From: Pseudomonadota bacterium | Lineage (GTDB): Bacteria; Pseudomonadota; Gammaproteobacteria; Burkholderiales; Burkholderiaceae_C | Direction: 5' to 3' | NCBI GenBank assembly: GCA_023390985.1 | Contig: JAEWBU010000187.1 | Coordinates: forward strand, 1 to 9,972 | DNA: 9,972 bases | Shown: piece after piece, positions 1 to 6,644 of the stretch | Numbering within the stretch: position 1 is the stretch's first letter | Layout of the letters: every line of letters begins with the position of its first letter | Position numbers and translations under genes: made by a program | The notes under the pieces: model-generated | The model's database searches: none | What the model saw: the letters and a program-made list of their open reading frames with translations, nothing else | Told to the model about the DNA's origin: nothing

Positions 1-506
1 GGCGCGCCTAATCCCTGCCGCGCGACCCGCTGGGGCGCGCGCTCCTCCGACAGCGTCATCAGCCAGGCATGGCCGCCCGCGCTGCACGACAGGCGCACGT
101 CGATGCCCATGTCGGGGTCGTAGCGCAGGCCGGCGCGCGCGCCTTGCGCCTTCGCCACGAAGGTGAGCCGGTCGCCGTCGACGATCGCCAGCCGCACCAG
201 CTCGCCCGAGACGTCGGCCAGCCGGTCGATGATGGGCTGGGCGATGTCGACGACGCCGGCCGAACCGAGGAAGGCGAGGCCGATCGCGGGGAGCTTGGTC
301 GTCAGCGCGTAGTCGCCCTGGGCGCGCAGCTGCCGCACGTAGCCGCAGCGGACCAGTTCGTTCAGCAGCCGGTGCGCCGCGCTGCGGGGCAGGGCGAGCT
401 CGTCCGCCACCGCCGCGAGCGGCATGCCTTCGGGCTCGGCCGCGAGCGTTTCGAGGATGCGCACCACCCGGTGCACGGTGCCTGGCGTGGCGTTGTCGTT
501 TTGCAT
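1..506 (-). CDS. IclR-family transcriptional regulator (3' end cut off by window edge)
   Basis: DNA-binding regulator; 168 residues are visible on the minus strand, starting with ATG at 506-504, and the reading frame is open to the window edge. Family members are about 250-270 residues, so roughly the last third is missing. Residues about 10-65 form the winged helix-turn-helix, with the 'LPRSAAHRLLNEL' recognition region at 39-51. The effector domain starts near residue 75 and includes 'IIDRLADVSGELVRLAIVDGDRL' around 92-114 (given here as positions with key residues D94, L96, E102, V104, L106). In-frame codons upstream of the ATG run into a stop (543-545) without another start codon, so the start is well fixed, although there is no Shine-Dalgarno before it. 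It is divergent from the TRAP/AroQ-like unit at 605, and IclR proteins commonly control catabolism of aromatic or hydroaromatic acids. I infer that it regulates that unit and itself. The effector is unknown. Confidence 0.93.
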   Translation of the reverse strand, partial: MQNDNATPGTVHRVVRILETLAAEPEGMPLAAVADELALPRSAAHRLLNELVRCGYVRQLRAQGDYALTTKLPAIGLAFLGSAGVVDIAQPIIDRLADVSGELVRLAIVDGDRLTFVAKAQGARAGLRYDPDMGIDVRLSCSAGGHAWLMTLSEERAPQRVARQGLGA

Positions 507-509
507 GGA

Positions 510-540
510 GGAATGGGATTCCGGGTCGGAACGCTGTTCT
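510..540. promoter_or_regulatory. Tandem IclR-style operator dyads
   Basis: Two 5-3-5 inverted repeats lie side by side in the divergent gap: GGAAT-GGG-ATTCC (510-522, perfect) and GGAAC-GCT-GTTCT (528-540, one mismatch), with centres 18 bp apart. An isolated GTTCC half-site (548-552) also pairs with the GGAAC at 528-532. The shape GGAAY-N3-RTTCC resembles operators known for IclR-family proteins. The first dyad sits only 4 bp from the iclR start codon, which would suit autorepression. Protein binding is inferred, not shown. Confidence 0.55.
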
Positions 541-604
541 GGCTATCGTTCCATCATGCCGCACCGCCGATCCGGCGCGATTCCATTTTTCGAGGAGACA
601 ACCG

Positions 605-1606
605 ATGCAGACCCTCTTGCGCAAGGCTTTCGCAGGCCTTGCCATCGCCGCCGCTTCCTGCGGCGCCGGCGCCCAGGAAGCGCACGTCATCAAGTTCGGC
701 CACCTGAACAACACCGACCATCCCGTCAGCATGGGCGTGAAGCGCTTCGCCGAAGCGCTGGCGGCCAAGAGCGGCGGCAAGCTGAAGGTGCAGGAGTTCC
801 CGTCGAACCAGCTGGGCAACGAGCTGCAGCAGCAGTCGGCGCTGCAGGGCGGCGTGCAGGAGATGACCGCGCCGGCCACCACGTCGCTGGCCGGCATCGT
901 CAAGGAATTCGGCCTGGTGGACTTCCCGTTCTCGGTGGCCAACTTCCAGCAGGCCGACGCGCTGCTCGACGGCCCGCTCGGCCAGGCGCTGATCGCCAGA
1001 CTTCCGGAGAAGGGCCTGGTGGCCCTGGGCTTCTGGGACCTGGGCTTTCGCAACGCCACCAACAGCAAGCGCGCGATCACCAGGGCCGAGGACTTCGACG
1101 GCCTGAAGATGCGCGTCATCCCCAACCCGGTGTTCCTCGACACCTTCAAGGCTTTCAAGGCCAACCCGGTGCCGATGCCGTTCGCCGAGCTGTACGGCGC
1201 GCTGGAGTCGCGGGCGGTGGACGGCCAGGAGAACCCGTTCTCGGTGATCCTGTCGAACAAGTTCTTCGAAGTGCAGAAGTTCGTCAGCGCCACCAACCAC
1301 GTGTACGCCGCCAACATCGTGCTGGTGAGCAAGAAGTTCTGGGATCGCCTCTCGCCCGCCGAGCAGCGCATGATGCAGGAGGCCTTCAACGAGTCGCGCG
1401 GCTACCAGCGCCAGGCCAGCCGCGCCGCCGCGCAGAAGGCGGTGGATGAACTCAAGGCCAAGGGCATGCAGTTCAACGAGGTCGCGCCGGCCGAGCAGGC
1501 CCGCATGCGCGAGATCGCCAAGCCGGTCACCGACAAGTTCGCCGCCAGCTACGACCCGGCGATCGTCAAGCTGTACAACGACGAACTGGCGCGGATCCGC
1601 AAATGA
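605..1606 (+). CDS. dctP: TRAP transporter substrate-binding protein, DctP family (first copy)
   Basis: Periplasmic solute-binding protein of a tripartite ATP-independent transporter, 333 residues (normal length). A signal peptide spans about residues 1-23 (K7, hydrophobic core 8-18, cleavage near AGA|QE); Cys19 is not in a good lipobox. Family signatures are visible: R149 in 'LGFRN', the carboxylate-binding arginine R170 in 'MRVIPNP', and 'AVDGQENP' (204-211) with N210. The arginine implies an organic-acid ligand. The start is supported by GAGGAGA at 592-598, six bases before the ATG. It overlaps the AroQ-like gene by 4 bp (ATGA), so the two are probably co-translated. No membrane subunits accompany it; the only DctQ/DctM pair is 1.3 kb downstream, next to a second, clearly paralogous DctP. 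The symbol is a family name, and C4-dicarboxylate specificity is not implied. The ligand is inferred from the neighbours to be a quinate/shikimate-like acid. Confidence 0.95.
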   Translation: MQTLLRKAFAGLAIAAASCGAGAQEAHVIKFGHLNNTDHPVSMGVKRFAEALAAKSGGKLKVQEFPSNQLGNELQQQSALQGGVQEMTAPATTSLAGIVKEFGLVDFPFSVANFQQADALLDGPLGQALIARLPEKGLVALGFWDLGFRNATNSKRAITRAEDFDGLKMRVIPNPVFLDTFKAFKANPVPMPFAELYGALESRAVDGQENPFSVILSNKFFEVQKFVSATNHVYAANIVLVSKKFWDRLSPAEQRMMQEAFNESRGYQRQASRAAAQKAVDELKAKGMQFNEVAPAEQARMREIAKPVTDKFAASYDPAIVKLYNDELARIRK

Positions 1607-2037
1607 AGATCCTCGTCCTCCACGGCCCCAACCTGAACCTGTTCGGCCGCCGCGAGCCGCACATCTACGGCACCACCACGCTGGCGCAGATCGACGAGAT
1701 GCTGGCCAGGCTCGCCGGCGAGCTGAAGGTGGAGCTGGCGACGATCCAGTCCAACCACGAAGGCGCGCTGATCGACTTCCTGCACCAGCACATCGACTCG
1801 GCGCAGGGCGCCATCGTCAACCCCGCGGGATTGACGCAGCACGGCGTGCCCCTGCACGACGCGATCAAGGCCATGCCGTTCCCGGTGCTGGAAGTGCACA
1901 TGTCCAACATCGCCGCGCGCGAGGCATGGCGCACCCACTCCATCATCTCGCCGGCCGTGAAGGGCACGATCCAGGGCCTGGGGCCGCAGTCGTACCTGCT
2001 CGGCCTGCGCGGGGTGGTGGGGCTGGCCCGCGGCTAG
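1603..2037 (+). CDS. aroQ: Type II 3-dehydroquinate dehydratase (probably catabolic)
   Basis: Cytosolic type II dehydroquinase, converting 3-dehydroquinate to 3-dehydroshikimate; 144 residues, the usual length. Visible motifs are 'GPNLNLFGRREPHIYG' (8-23) with N10, R17 and the catalytic Y22; 'QSNHEG' (49-54); N73 in 'VNPAG'; 'EVHMSN' (97-102) with catalytic H99 and S101; R110; and 'GTIQGLG' (121-127). The loop between N73 and D86 is atypical: the position normally His (H81 in the M. tuberculosis enzyme) is Gln79, and the following Thr-Ser is His80-Gly81. The ATG lies in an ATGA overlap with the TRAP binding protein, so translation is coupled. Lying among transporter, dehydrogenase and dehydroshikimate dehydratase-like genes rather than with biosynthetic aro genes, it is more likely catabolic than part of chorismate synthesis. 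The altered loop leaves open a related substrate. Confidence 0.88.
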   Translation: MKILVLHGPNLNLFGRREPHIYGTTTLAQIDEMLARLAGELKVELATIQSNHEGALIDFLHQHIDSAQGAIVNPAGLTQHGVPLHDAIKAMPFPVLEVHMSNIAAREAWRTHSIISPAVKGTIQGLGPQSYLLGLRGVVGLARG

Positions 2038-2046
2038 CGAGAAGGC

Positions 2047-2071
2047 GGACGGAAGCTCGATTCTTCCGTCC
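2047..2071. promoter_or_regulatory. Perfect 9-bp dyad upstream of tetR: operator or terminator stem
   Basis: GGACGGAAG (2047-2055) and CTTCCGTCC (2063-2071) are perfect inverted arms around a 7-base loop. The stem begins 10 bases after the aroQ-like stop but has no T-run after it, so a Rho-independent terminator is weak. It fills the region between the -35 and -10 positions of the TATACT box that follows, which suits an operator. Both roles are possible. Confidence 0.5.
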
Positions 2072-2077
2072 TATACT
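2072..2077 (+). promoter_or_regulatory. Candidate -10 box of tetR (leaderless transcript)
   Basis: TATACT matches the sigma-70 -10 consensus at five of six positions. It ends six bases before the tetR ATG, so transcription would begin at or next to the start codon. The gene has no Shine-Dalgarno, which agrees with a leaderless mRNA. No good -35 box is seen. Confidence 0.4.
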
Positions 2078-2083
2078 TGATGA

Positions 2084-2758
2084 ATGAACGAACCAGTCCG
2101 TGCCAAGCGGCCTGTGCGTGCGGCGGCCCGCAAGGAGACCGGCCGCACGAACGACCCGGAACGCACCAAGGCCAACATCCTCGAGGTGGCCGAGGCCGAG
2201 TTCGGCGAGAAGGGCCTGGCCGGAGCGCGGATCGACGAGATCGCCGAGCTCACCCGCACTTCCAAGCGGATGATCTACTACTACTTCGGCAGCAAGGAGG
2301 GCCTGTACCTCGCGGTGCTGGAGGAAGCCTACCGGCGCACGCGCGAAGTGGAGGCCGAGCTGCACCTGGAGGACCTGGAGCCGGAAGAGGCGCTGCGCCG
2401 CCTGGTGGCCTTCACCTTCGACCACCACCTGGCGCACGAGAGCTACATCCGCCTGGTGATGTCCGAGAACATCCACCGCGGCGAGTTCCTGGCCGCCAGC
2501 GCTCGCATCCAGGACCTCAACGTGCCGGCCATCGCGGCGCTGCGCCGGCTGTGCGATCGCGGCGTCAAGACCGGCGTGTTCCGCAGGGGACTGGACCCGG
2601 TGGACATCCATGCGTCCATCTCGGCGCTGAGCTTCTTCAACGTGTCCAACCGGCACACCTTCGGCCTGATCTTCAAGCTCGACATGAAATCACCCGCGTA
2701 CATCGCCCAGCGGCGCGACAACGTCGTCGAGATGATCGTGCGCTTCTGCCGCAAGTAG
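2084..2758 (+). CDS. TetR-family transcriptional regulator
   Basis: Ligand-responsive DNA-binding protein, 224 residues. A basic 26-residue tail precedes the TetR_N domain (about 27-75): 'ANILEVAEAEFGEKG' (30-44), then the helix-turn-helix 'IDEIAELTRTSKRMIYYYF' (50-68) and 'GSKEGLYLAVL' (69-79). Residues 80-224 are the helical ligand/dimer domain, which I cannot tie to a ligand. The ATG at 2084 has no ribosome-binding site and follows TATACT closely, suggesting leaderless translation; no better in-frame start is seen. It sits between the first TRAP/AroQ-like unit and the large TRAP operon. Its start region (2087-2106) shares a 20-bp word with the dctQ promoter, which suggests it represses itself and that operon. 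The likely inducer is the transported acid or an intermediate (inference). Confidence 0.93.
   Translation: MNEPVRAKRPVRAAARKETGRTNDPERTKANILEVAEAEFGEKGLAGARIDEIAELTRTSKRMIYYYFGSKEGLYLAVLEEAYRRTREVEAELHLEDLEPEEALRRLVAFTFDHHLAHESYIRLVMSENIHRGEFLAASARIQDLNVPAIAALRRLCDRGVKTGVFRRGLDPVDIHASISALSFFNVSNRHTFGLIFKLDMKSPAYIAQRRDNVVEMIVRFCRK
2087..2106. promoter_or_regulatory. Candidate TetR operator, copy 1 (inside tetR start)
   Basis: This 20-bp stretch matches 2823-2842 at 17 of 20 positions, including the exact 11-mer AACCAGTCCGT (2091-2101). It lies just downstream of the predicted start of tetR transcription, where a bound repressor would block elongation. It lacks a clear dyad, so its role rests on recurrence and position. 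Confidence 0.4.
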
Positions 2759-2822
2759 CCGCCGCGCATCGCATGGCCGCGCCGGGCTCCGTCCGGTGTC
2801 TAGGTGAATTCCCTCGGTTTAA

Positions 2823-2842
2823 AACTAACCAGTCCGTACAAA
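2823..2842. promoter_or_regulatory. Candidate TetR operator, copy 2 (dctQ promoter)
   Basis: Second copy of the shared word, with the exact AACCAGTCCGT at 2827-2837. It abuts the AT-rich GGTTTAAAAC (2816-2825), which is the best -10-like region in this 109-bp gap, and lies 25 bases before the dctQ start. Binding by the adjacent TetR protein is inferred. Confidence 0.45.
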
Positions 2843-2867
2843 ATCACCGGACTTCAAGGAGACGCCC

Positions 2868-3416
2868 GTGCTCGATGCTTTGATCGACCGGCTGTGCCGT
2901 TTGTTTTCTTTCCTGATGGTCGCGGCCCTCGCGCTGATGGTCGTCATGGTGTTCGGCAACGTGGTGCTGCGCTACGGCTTCAACTCCGGCATCACGGTGT
3001 CGGAGGAGCTGTCGCGATGGCTGTTCGTCTGGATGACGTTCCTCGGCGCGGTCGTCGCGCTGCGCGCGCACGGCCACCTCGGAACCGATTCGCTGGTGTC
3101 GCGCCTGCCCGTGGCGGGCAAGAAGTTCTGCCTGGGCACCACGCACCTGATCATGCTGTACATGTGCTGGCTGATGGGGCGGGGCGCCTGGCAGCAGACC
3201 GTCATCAACTACGGCACCACCAGCGCGGTGATGGAAGCCTCGATGGCCTGGTTCTACGCGAGCGGCGTGGTGTTCGCGGTGCTGGCCGGGGCCATCGTCG
3301 CCCTGGAATTCTTCAAGCTCGTGACCGGCAAGCTGGCCGATGACCAGCTGATCGGCATCGTCGAATCCGAGGAAGAGGTGGTCGCCAAGCCCGCCACCGC
3401 CGGGAGCCAGTCATGA
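2868..3416 (+). CDS. dctQ: TRAP transporter small membrane subunit, DctQ family
   Basis: Inner-membrane small subunit that pairs with DctM to form the sodium-driven TRAP permease. It has 182 residues with four hydrophobic segments at about 12-32, 49-66, 88-106 and 127-150. The family motifs 'NVVLRY' (31-36) and 'EELSRWLFVW' (46-55) followed by 'RAHGHLG' (66-72) are present, and the C-terminal tail (155-182) is acidic and hydrophilic. The start is a GTG, fixed by AAGGAG at 2856-2861 with a six-base spacer and by homology of the N terminus. It is the first gene of the seven-gene run and overlaps dctM by 4 bp (ATGA). The gap in front holds the shared word proposed as a TetR operator. The symbol is a family name only. 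Confidence 0.93.
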   Translation: MLDALIDRLCRLFSFLMVAALALMVVMVFGNVVLRYGFNSGITVSEELSRWLFVWMTFLGAVVALRAHGHLGTDSLVSRLPVAGKKFCLGTTHLIMLYMCWLMGRGAWQQTVINYGTTSAVMEASMAWFYASGVVFAVLAGAIVALEFFKLVTGKLADDQLIGIVESEEEVVAKPATAGSQS

Positions 3417-4693
3417 CCATCGCCGTCTTCCTGGGATCGCTGCTCGGCGCCATGGCGCTGGGCGTGCCGATCGCGTTCGCGCTGCTCGCCTGCGGCGCCG
3501 CCCTGATGTGGCACCTGGGCACGTTCGATCCGCAGATCCTCGCGCAGAACACCATCGAGGGCGCCAACAGCTTCCCGCTGCTGGCCGTGCCGTTCTTCAT
3601 GCTGGCCGGCGAGATCATGAACACGGGCGGCCTGTCGCGCCGCATCGTGAACCTGGCGATGGCACTGGTGGGCCACGTGCGCGGCGGGCTCGGCTACGTG
3701 GCGATCATCGCCGCGGCGCTGCTGTCGGCGCTGTCCGGATCCGCCGTCGCCGATGCCGCCGCGCTCGCTGCATTGCTGCTGCCGATGATGAACAAGGCGG
3801 GCTACGACCGCGCACGCTCGGCCGGCCTGCTGTCCTCGGCGGCGGTGATGGGACCCATCATCCCGCCGAGCATCGGCTTCGTGGTGTTCGGCGTCGCAGC
3901 CAACGTGTCGATCTCCAAGCTGTTCATCGCCGGCATCTTCCCCGGCATCCTGCTGGGCGCGGCCCTGTGGCTGACGTGGTGGTGGCTGGTTCGCAAGGAC
4001 AAGATCGAGCCGCCGCCGCGCGCCAGCCGCACCGAGGTGCTGCTCGCGCTCAAGGACGCCACCTTCGCGCTGGGCCTGCCGGTCATCGTCATCGTGGGCC
4101 TGAAGTTCGGCGTATTCACGCCGACCGAGGCGGCGGTCGTCGCCGCGGTGTACGCGCTGTTCGTTTCCACCGTCATCTACCGCGAGCTGAAGCTCTCGCA
4201 GCTGTACGGCCTGTTCCAGGCGGCGGCGCAGACCACCGCGGTCGTGATGTTCCTCGTCGCCGCGGCCATGGTGTCGGCCTGGATGATCACCGTGGCCAAC
4301 CTGCCCAACGAGATCGTCACGCTGCTCAAGCCGCTGCTGGACAGCCCGACGCTGCTGATGGTGGCCATCATGGTCCTGACGATGGTGGTCGGCACCGCGA
4401 TGGACATGACGCCCACCATCCTGATCCTCACGCCGGTGCTGATGCCGCTGGTGAAGGCGGCGGGCATCGACCCGGTCTACTTCGGCGTGCTGTTCATGAT
4501 CAACAACTCGATCGGCCTCATCACCCCGCCCGTGGGAACCATCCTCAGCACCGTGGCGGGCGTCGGCAAGATGAGCATGGACGAGGTCACCAGGGGCGTG
4601 TGGCCGTTCATGGCCGCGCAGTTCGCGGTGATGTTCCTGCTGGTCCTCTTTCCGCAGCTGGTGATGGTGCCCGCGCGCTGGCTGTACGGCTGA
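3413..4693 (+). CDS. dctM: TRAP transporter large membrane subunit, DctM family
   Basis: Large transport subunit of the TRAP permease, 426 residues (normal length), almost entirely hydrophobic with about 11-12 membrane segments. Conserved elements are 'SGSAVADAAAL' (108-118), 'GPIIPPS' (147-153), 'FTPTEA' (235-240), 'GTAMDMTP' (327-334) and 'LITPPVG' (369-375). The two paired repeats (108-153 and 327-375) are the substrate and sodium sites of the elevator domain in this family. It starts within the dctQ stop (ATGA) and ends 43 bp before the second DctP gene, giving a complete Q-M-P transporter. No truncation or frameshift is seen. It is the only DctM in the window, so it may also serve the DctP at 605. 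Confidence 0.95.
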   Translation: MTIAVFLGSLLGAMALGVPIAFALLACGAALMWHLGTFDPQILAQNTIEGANSFPLLAVPFFMLAGEIMNTGGLSRRIVNLAMALVGHVRGGLGYVAIIAAALLSALSGSAVADAAALAALLLPMMNKAGYDRARSAGLLSSAAVMGPIIPPSIGFVVFGVAANVSISKLFIAGIFPGILLGAALWLTWWWLVRKDKIEPPPRASRTEVLLALKDATFALGLPVIVIVGLKFGVFTPTEAAVVAAVYALFVSTVIYRELKLSQLYGLFQAAAQTTAVVMFLVAAAMVSAWMITVANLPNEIVTLLKPLLDSPTLLMVAIMVLTMVVGTAMDMTPTILILTPVLMPLVKAAGIDPVYFGVLFMINNSIGLITPPVGTILSTVAGVGKMSMDEVTRGVWPFMAAQFAVMFLLVLFPQLVMVPARWLYG

Positions 4694-4736
4694 TTCCGCG
4701 TTCCCGACAACCCCTCGCATCCCAGGAGACAAAGCC

Positions 4737-5735
4737 ATGAAACGACTCTTCGTGAAGACCCTGCTGGCCGCCGTGGCCGTCGCCGCCGTGGGCGTGGCGC
4801 AGGCCCAGGTCAAGACGATCAAGTTCGCGAACCAGAACGCCAAGGGCCATCCCATCGTGATCGGGATGGAGAAGTTCGCCGAGCTGGTGGAGCAGAAGTC
4901 GGGCGGCAAGATGAAGGTGAACGTCTTCCCCGGCGGCGCGCTGGGCAGCGACCAGGCCAACGTCTCCATGCTGCAGGGCGGAACGCTGGAGATGGCCGCG
5001 ATGAACTCCGGCATCTTCGCCAGCGTGGTCAAGGACTTCGCGGTCTACGACTTCCCCTTCCTGTTCTCCACGCCGAAGGAGGCCGATGCCGTCACCGACG
5101 GGCCGCTCGGCCGCCAGCTGCACGCCAAGCTGGAAGAAAAGGGCATGGTGGGCCTGGCCTACTACGAGCTGGGCTTCCGCCAGCTCACCAACAGCAAGCG
5201 CCCGATCAACAAGGTGGAAGACATCTCGGGCCTGAAGCTGCGCGTGATCCCCAACCCGATCAACGTGGACTGGGTCAACGCGCTCGGCGCCAACCCGACG
5301 CCGCTGCCTTTCCCCGAGCTGTACGCGGCGCTGGAGCAGAAGGCGGTGGACGGCCAGGAGAACCCGGTCGCCACCATCCAGGGCGCCAAGCTGTACGAGG
5401 TGCAGAAGTACATGACGCTCACCAACCACCAGTACAACCCGCAGTCGGTGGTGGTGAGCAAGAAGTACTGGGATTCGCTCTCTGCCGAAGAGAAGAAGGT
5501 GCTGCAGGACGCCGCCGCCGAATCGTCGAAGTACCAGCGCGAGCAGTCGCGCAGCGCCGCCGCCGGCATCCTCGACGCGCTGAAGAAGGCGGGCATGCAG
5601 GTCAACGAACTGCCCGCCGCCGAAGTGGCCAAGCTGCGCGACAAGATGAAGCCGGTGATCGCCAAGCACAGCGCCGGCGTCGGCGAAGCCACCGTCAACG
5701 CGGTGCTCGCCGAGGTGGAGAAGGCGCGCAAGTAA
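4737..5735 (+). CDS. dctP: TRAP transporter substrate-binding protein, DctP family (second copy)
   Basis: Periplasmic binding protein, 332 residues, directly downstream of dctQM and so the cognate partner of that permease. The signal peptide covers about 1-23 (K2, R3, K7, hydrophobic 9-20, cleavage near AQA|QV). It carries R148 ('LGFRQ'), R169 in 'LRVIPNP' and 'AVDGQENP' (203-210) with N209, the same carboxylate-binding set as the first copy. The two DctPs are similar over their full length, with long shared motifs such as 'VIPNP', 'DGQENP' and 'EVQK', and differ most in 84-110 and after 'IPNP', where ligand contacts vary. A Shine-Dalgarno AGGAGA lies upstream of the ATG. A hydroaromatic acid ligand is inferred from the downstream enzymes. 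Confidence 0.95.
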   Translation: MKRLFVKTLLAAVAVAAVGVAQAQVKTIKFANQNAKGHPIVIGMEKFAELVEQKSGGKMKVNVFPGGALGSDQANVSMLQGGTLEMAAMNSGIFASVVKDFAVYDFPFLFSTPKEADAVTDGPLGRQLHAKLEEKGMVGLAYYELGFRQLTNSKRPINKVEDISGLKLRVIPNPINVDWVNALGANPTPLPFPELYAALEQKAVDGQENPVATIQGAKLYEVQKYMTLTNHQYNPQSVVVSKKYWDSLSAEEKKVLQDAAAESSKYQREQSRSAAAGILDALKKAGMQVNELPAAEVAKLRDKMKPVIAKHSAGVGEATVNAVLAEVEKARK

Positions 5736-5754
5736 GCCTTCCTCGCGCCCTCGC

Positions 5755-6615
5755 ATGCCCGCCCGCGTTCCCAGCCCCATGCAGATCGACGGCCACACCG
5801 AGCTGATCGCCCACCTGGGCCATCCGACGCACTCGTTCAAGGCGCCGATGATCTACAACCCGTATTTCGAGTCCATCGGCGTCAATGCCGTGGTGGTCCC
5901 GATGGGGTGCCGGCCGGAAAGCTTCCCGCAGGTGCTGCGCGGGCTCTTCACGCTCGACAACGTCCGCGGCGCGCTCATCACCATGCCGCACAAGGTGAGC
6001 GTGGTCGCGCTGCTCGACGAGGTGACGCCCACCGTGCGCGTCGCGGGCGCGTGCAACGCGGTCAGGCGTGACGCCTCCGGACGGCTCGTGGGCGACATGT
6101 TCGACGGCGAGGGTTTCGTGCGCGGGCTGCGCCGCAAGGGCATGCGCCTGGCCGGCGCCCGCGTGCTGGTGGTGGGCTGCGGCGGCGTGGGCAGCGCCAT
6201 CGCCGCGTCGCTGGCAGCGGCGGGCGTGGGGTCGATCACGCTGCATGACGTCGATGCCGCGGCGATGGCCGGCCTCGCGAGCCGCCTGCAGGCGCATTAC
6301 CCCGCGATCCAGCTCATCACCGGCCGCAACGACCCCGAGGGCATGGACCTCGTCGTCAACGCCACTCCGCTGGGAATGAACCCCGGCGACCCCTTGCCGA
6401 TAGCCATCGACCGCCTGCGCCCCGGCACCTTCGTCGGCGAGGTCGTGATGAAGACCGAGATGACCGCCTTCCTCACGGCCGCGCAGGCGCGCGGCTGCCC
6501 CGTGCAGGTGGGCACCGACATGCTGTTCGAGATGATCCCCGCGTACCTGGAGTTCTTCGGGTACCCGACCACCGACGCGCAGACGCTGCGCTCGGTCGCG
6601 CGCCTGAAGTACTGA
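5755..6615 (+). CDS. Shikimate/quinate dehydrogenase-family oxidoreductase (non-canonical)
   Basis: NAD(P)-dependent dehydrogenase of the AroE superfamily, 286 residues from this ATG. A second ATG at 5779 (Met9) gives 'MQIDGHTELIAHLGHP' and fits family N termini better; neither has a clear ribosome-binding site. Visible features: catalytic K80 in 'ITMPHK', N101 in 'GACNAV', catalytic D117 in 'GDMFDGEGF', the Rossmann loop 'GCGGVG' (141-146) and 'VNATPLGM' (201-208). D165 at the end of the second Rossmann strand suggests NAD rather than NADP, as in catabolic quinate/shikimate dehydrogenases. The carboxylate-binding 'SxS' of AroE is replaced (F28, A30), and the late Gln is M260. It starts 19 bp after dctP and is in the same operon. 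The likely reaction is oxidation of shikimate, quinate or a close analogue; it is not a standard biosynthetic AroE. Confidence 0.85.
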   Translation: MPARVPSPMQIDGHTELIAHLGHPTHSFKAPMIYNPYFESIGVNAVVVPMGCRPESFPQVLRGLFTLDNVRGALITMPHKVSVVALLDEVTPTVRVAGACNAVRRDASGRLVGDMFDGEGFVRGLRRKGMRLAGARVLVVGCGGVGSAIAASLAAAGVGSITLHDVDAAAMAGLASRLQAHYPAIQLITGRNDPEGMDLVVNATPLGMNPGDPLPIAIDRLRPGTFVGEVVMKTEMTAFLTAAQARGCPVQVGTDMLFEMIPAYLEFFGYPTTDAQTLRSVARLKY

Positions 6616-6644
6616 AGCCTCTCAGAGCTGTCCGAAGGAGTTCC

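Noticed and set aside
1..8. GGCGCGCC at the very left edge, which could suggest a cloning junction
   Set aside because: The IclR reading frame runs through it with sensible codons, and such words are common in GC-rich genomes.
2759..2800. Possible terminator after tetR
   Set aside because: Only a 4-bp CCGG/CCGG stem is found and no T-run follows.
3254..5032. 592-codon open frame on the minus strand across dctM and the start of the second dctP
   Set aside because: It is antisense to well-supported genes. Its product is a low-complexity His/Arg/Asp/Gln-rich string typical of the complementary frame of GC-rich codons, with no recognisable domain.
4608..5840. Long minus-strand open frame opposite the second dctP, and similar ones at 554-1300, 6297-7535, 7502-8521 and 8860-9867
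   Set aside because: All are mirror frames of strong plus-strand genes with the same biased composition and no motifs. They are expected in high-GC DNA.
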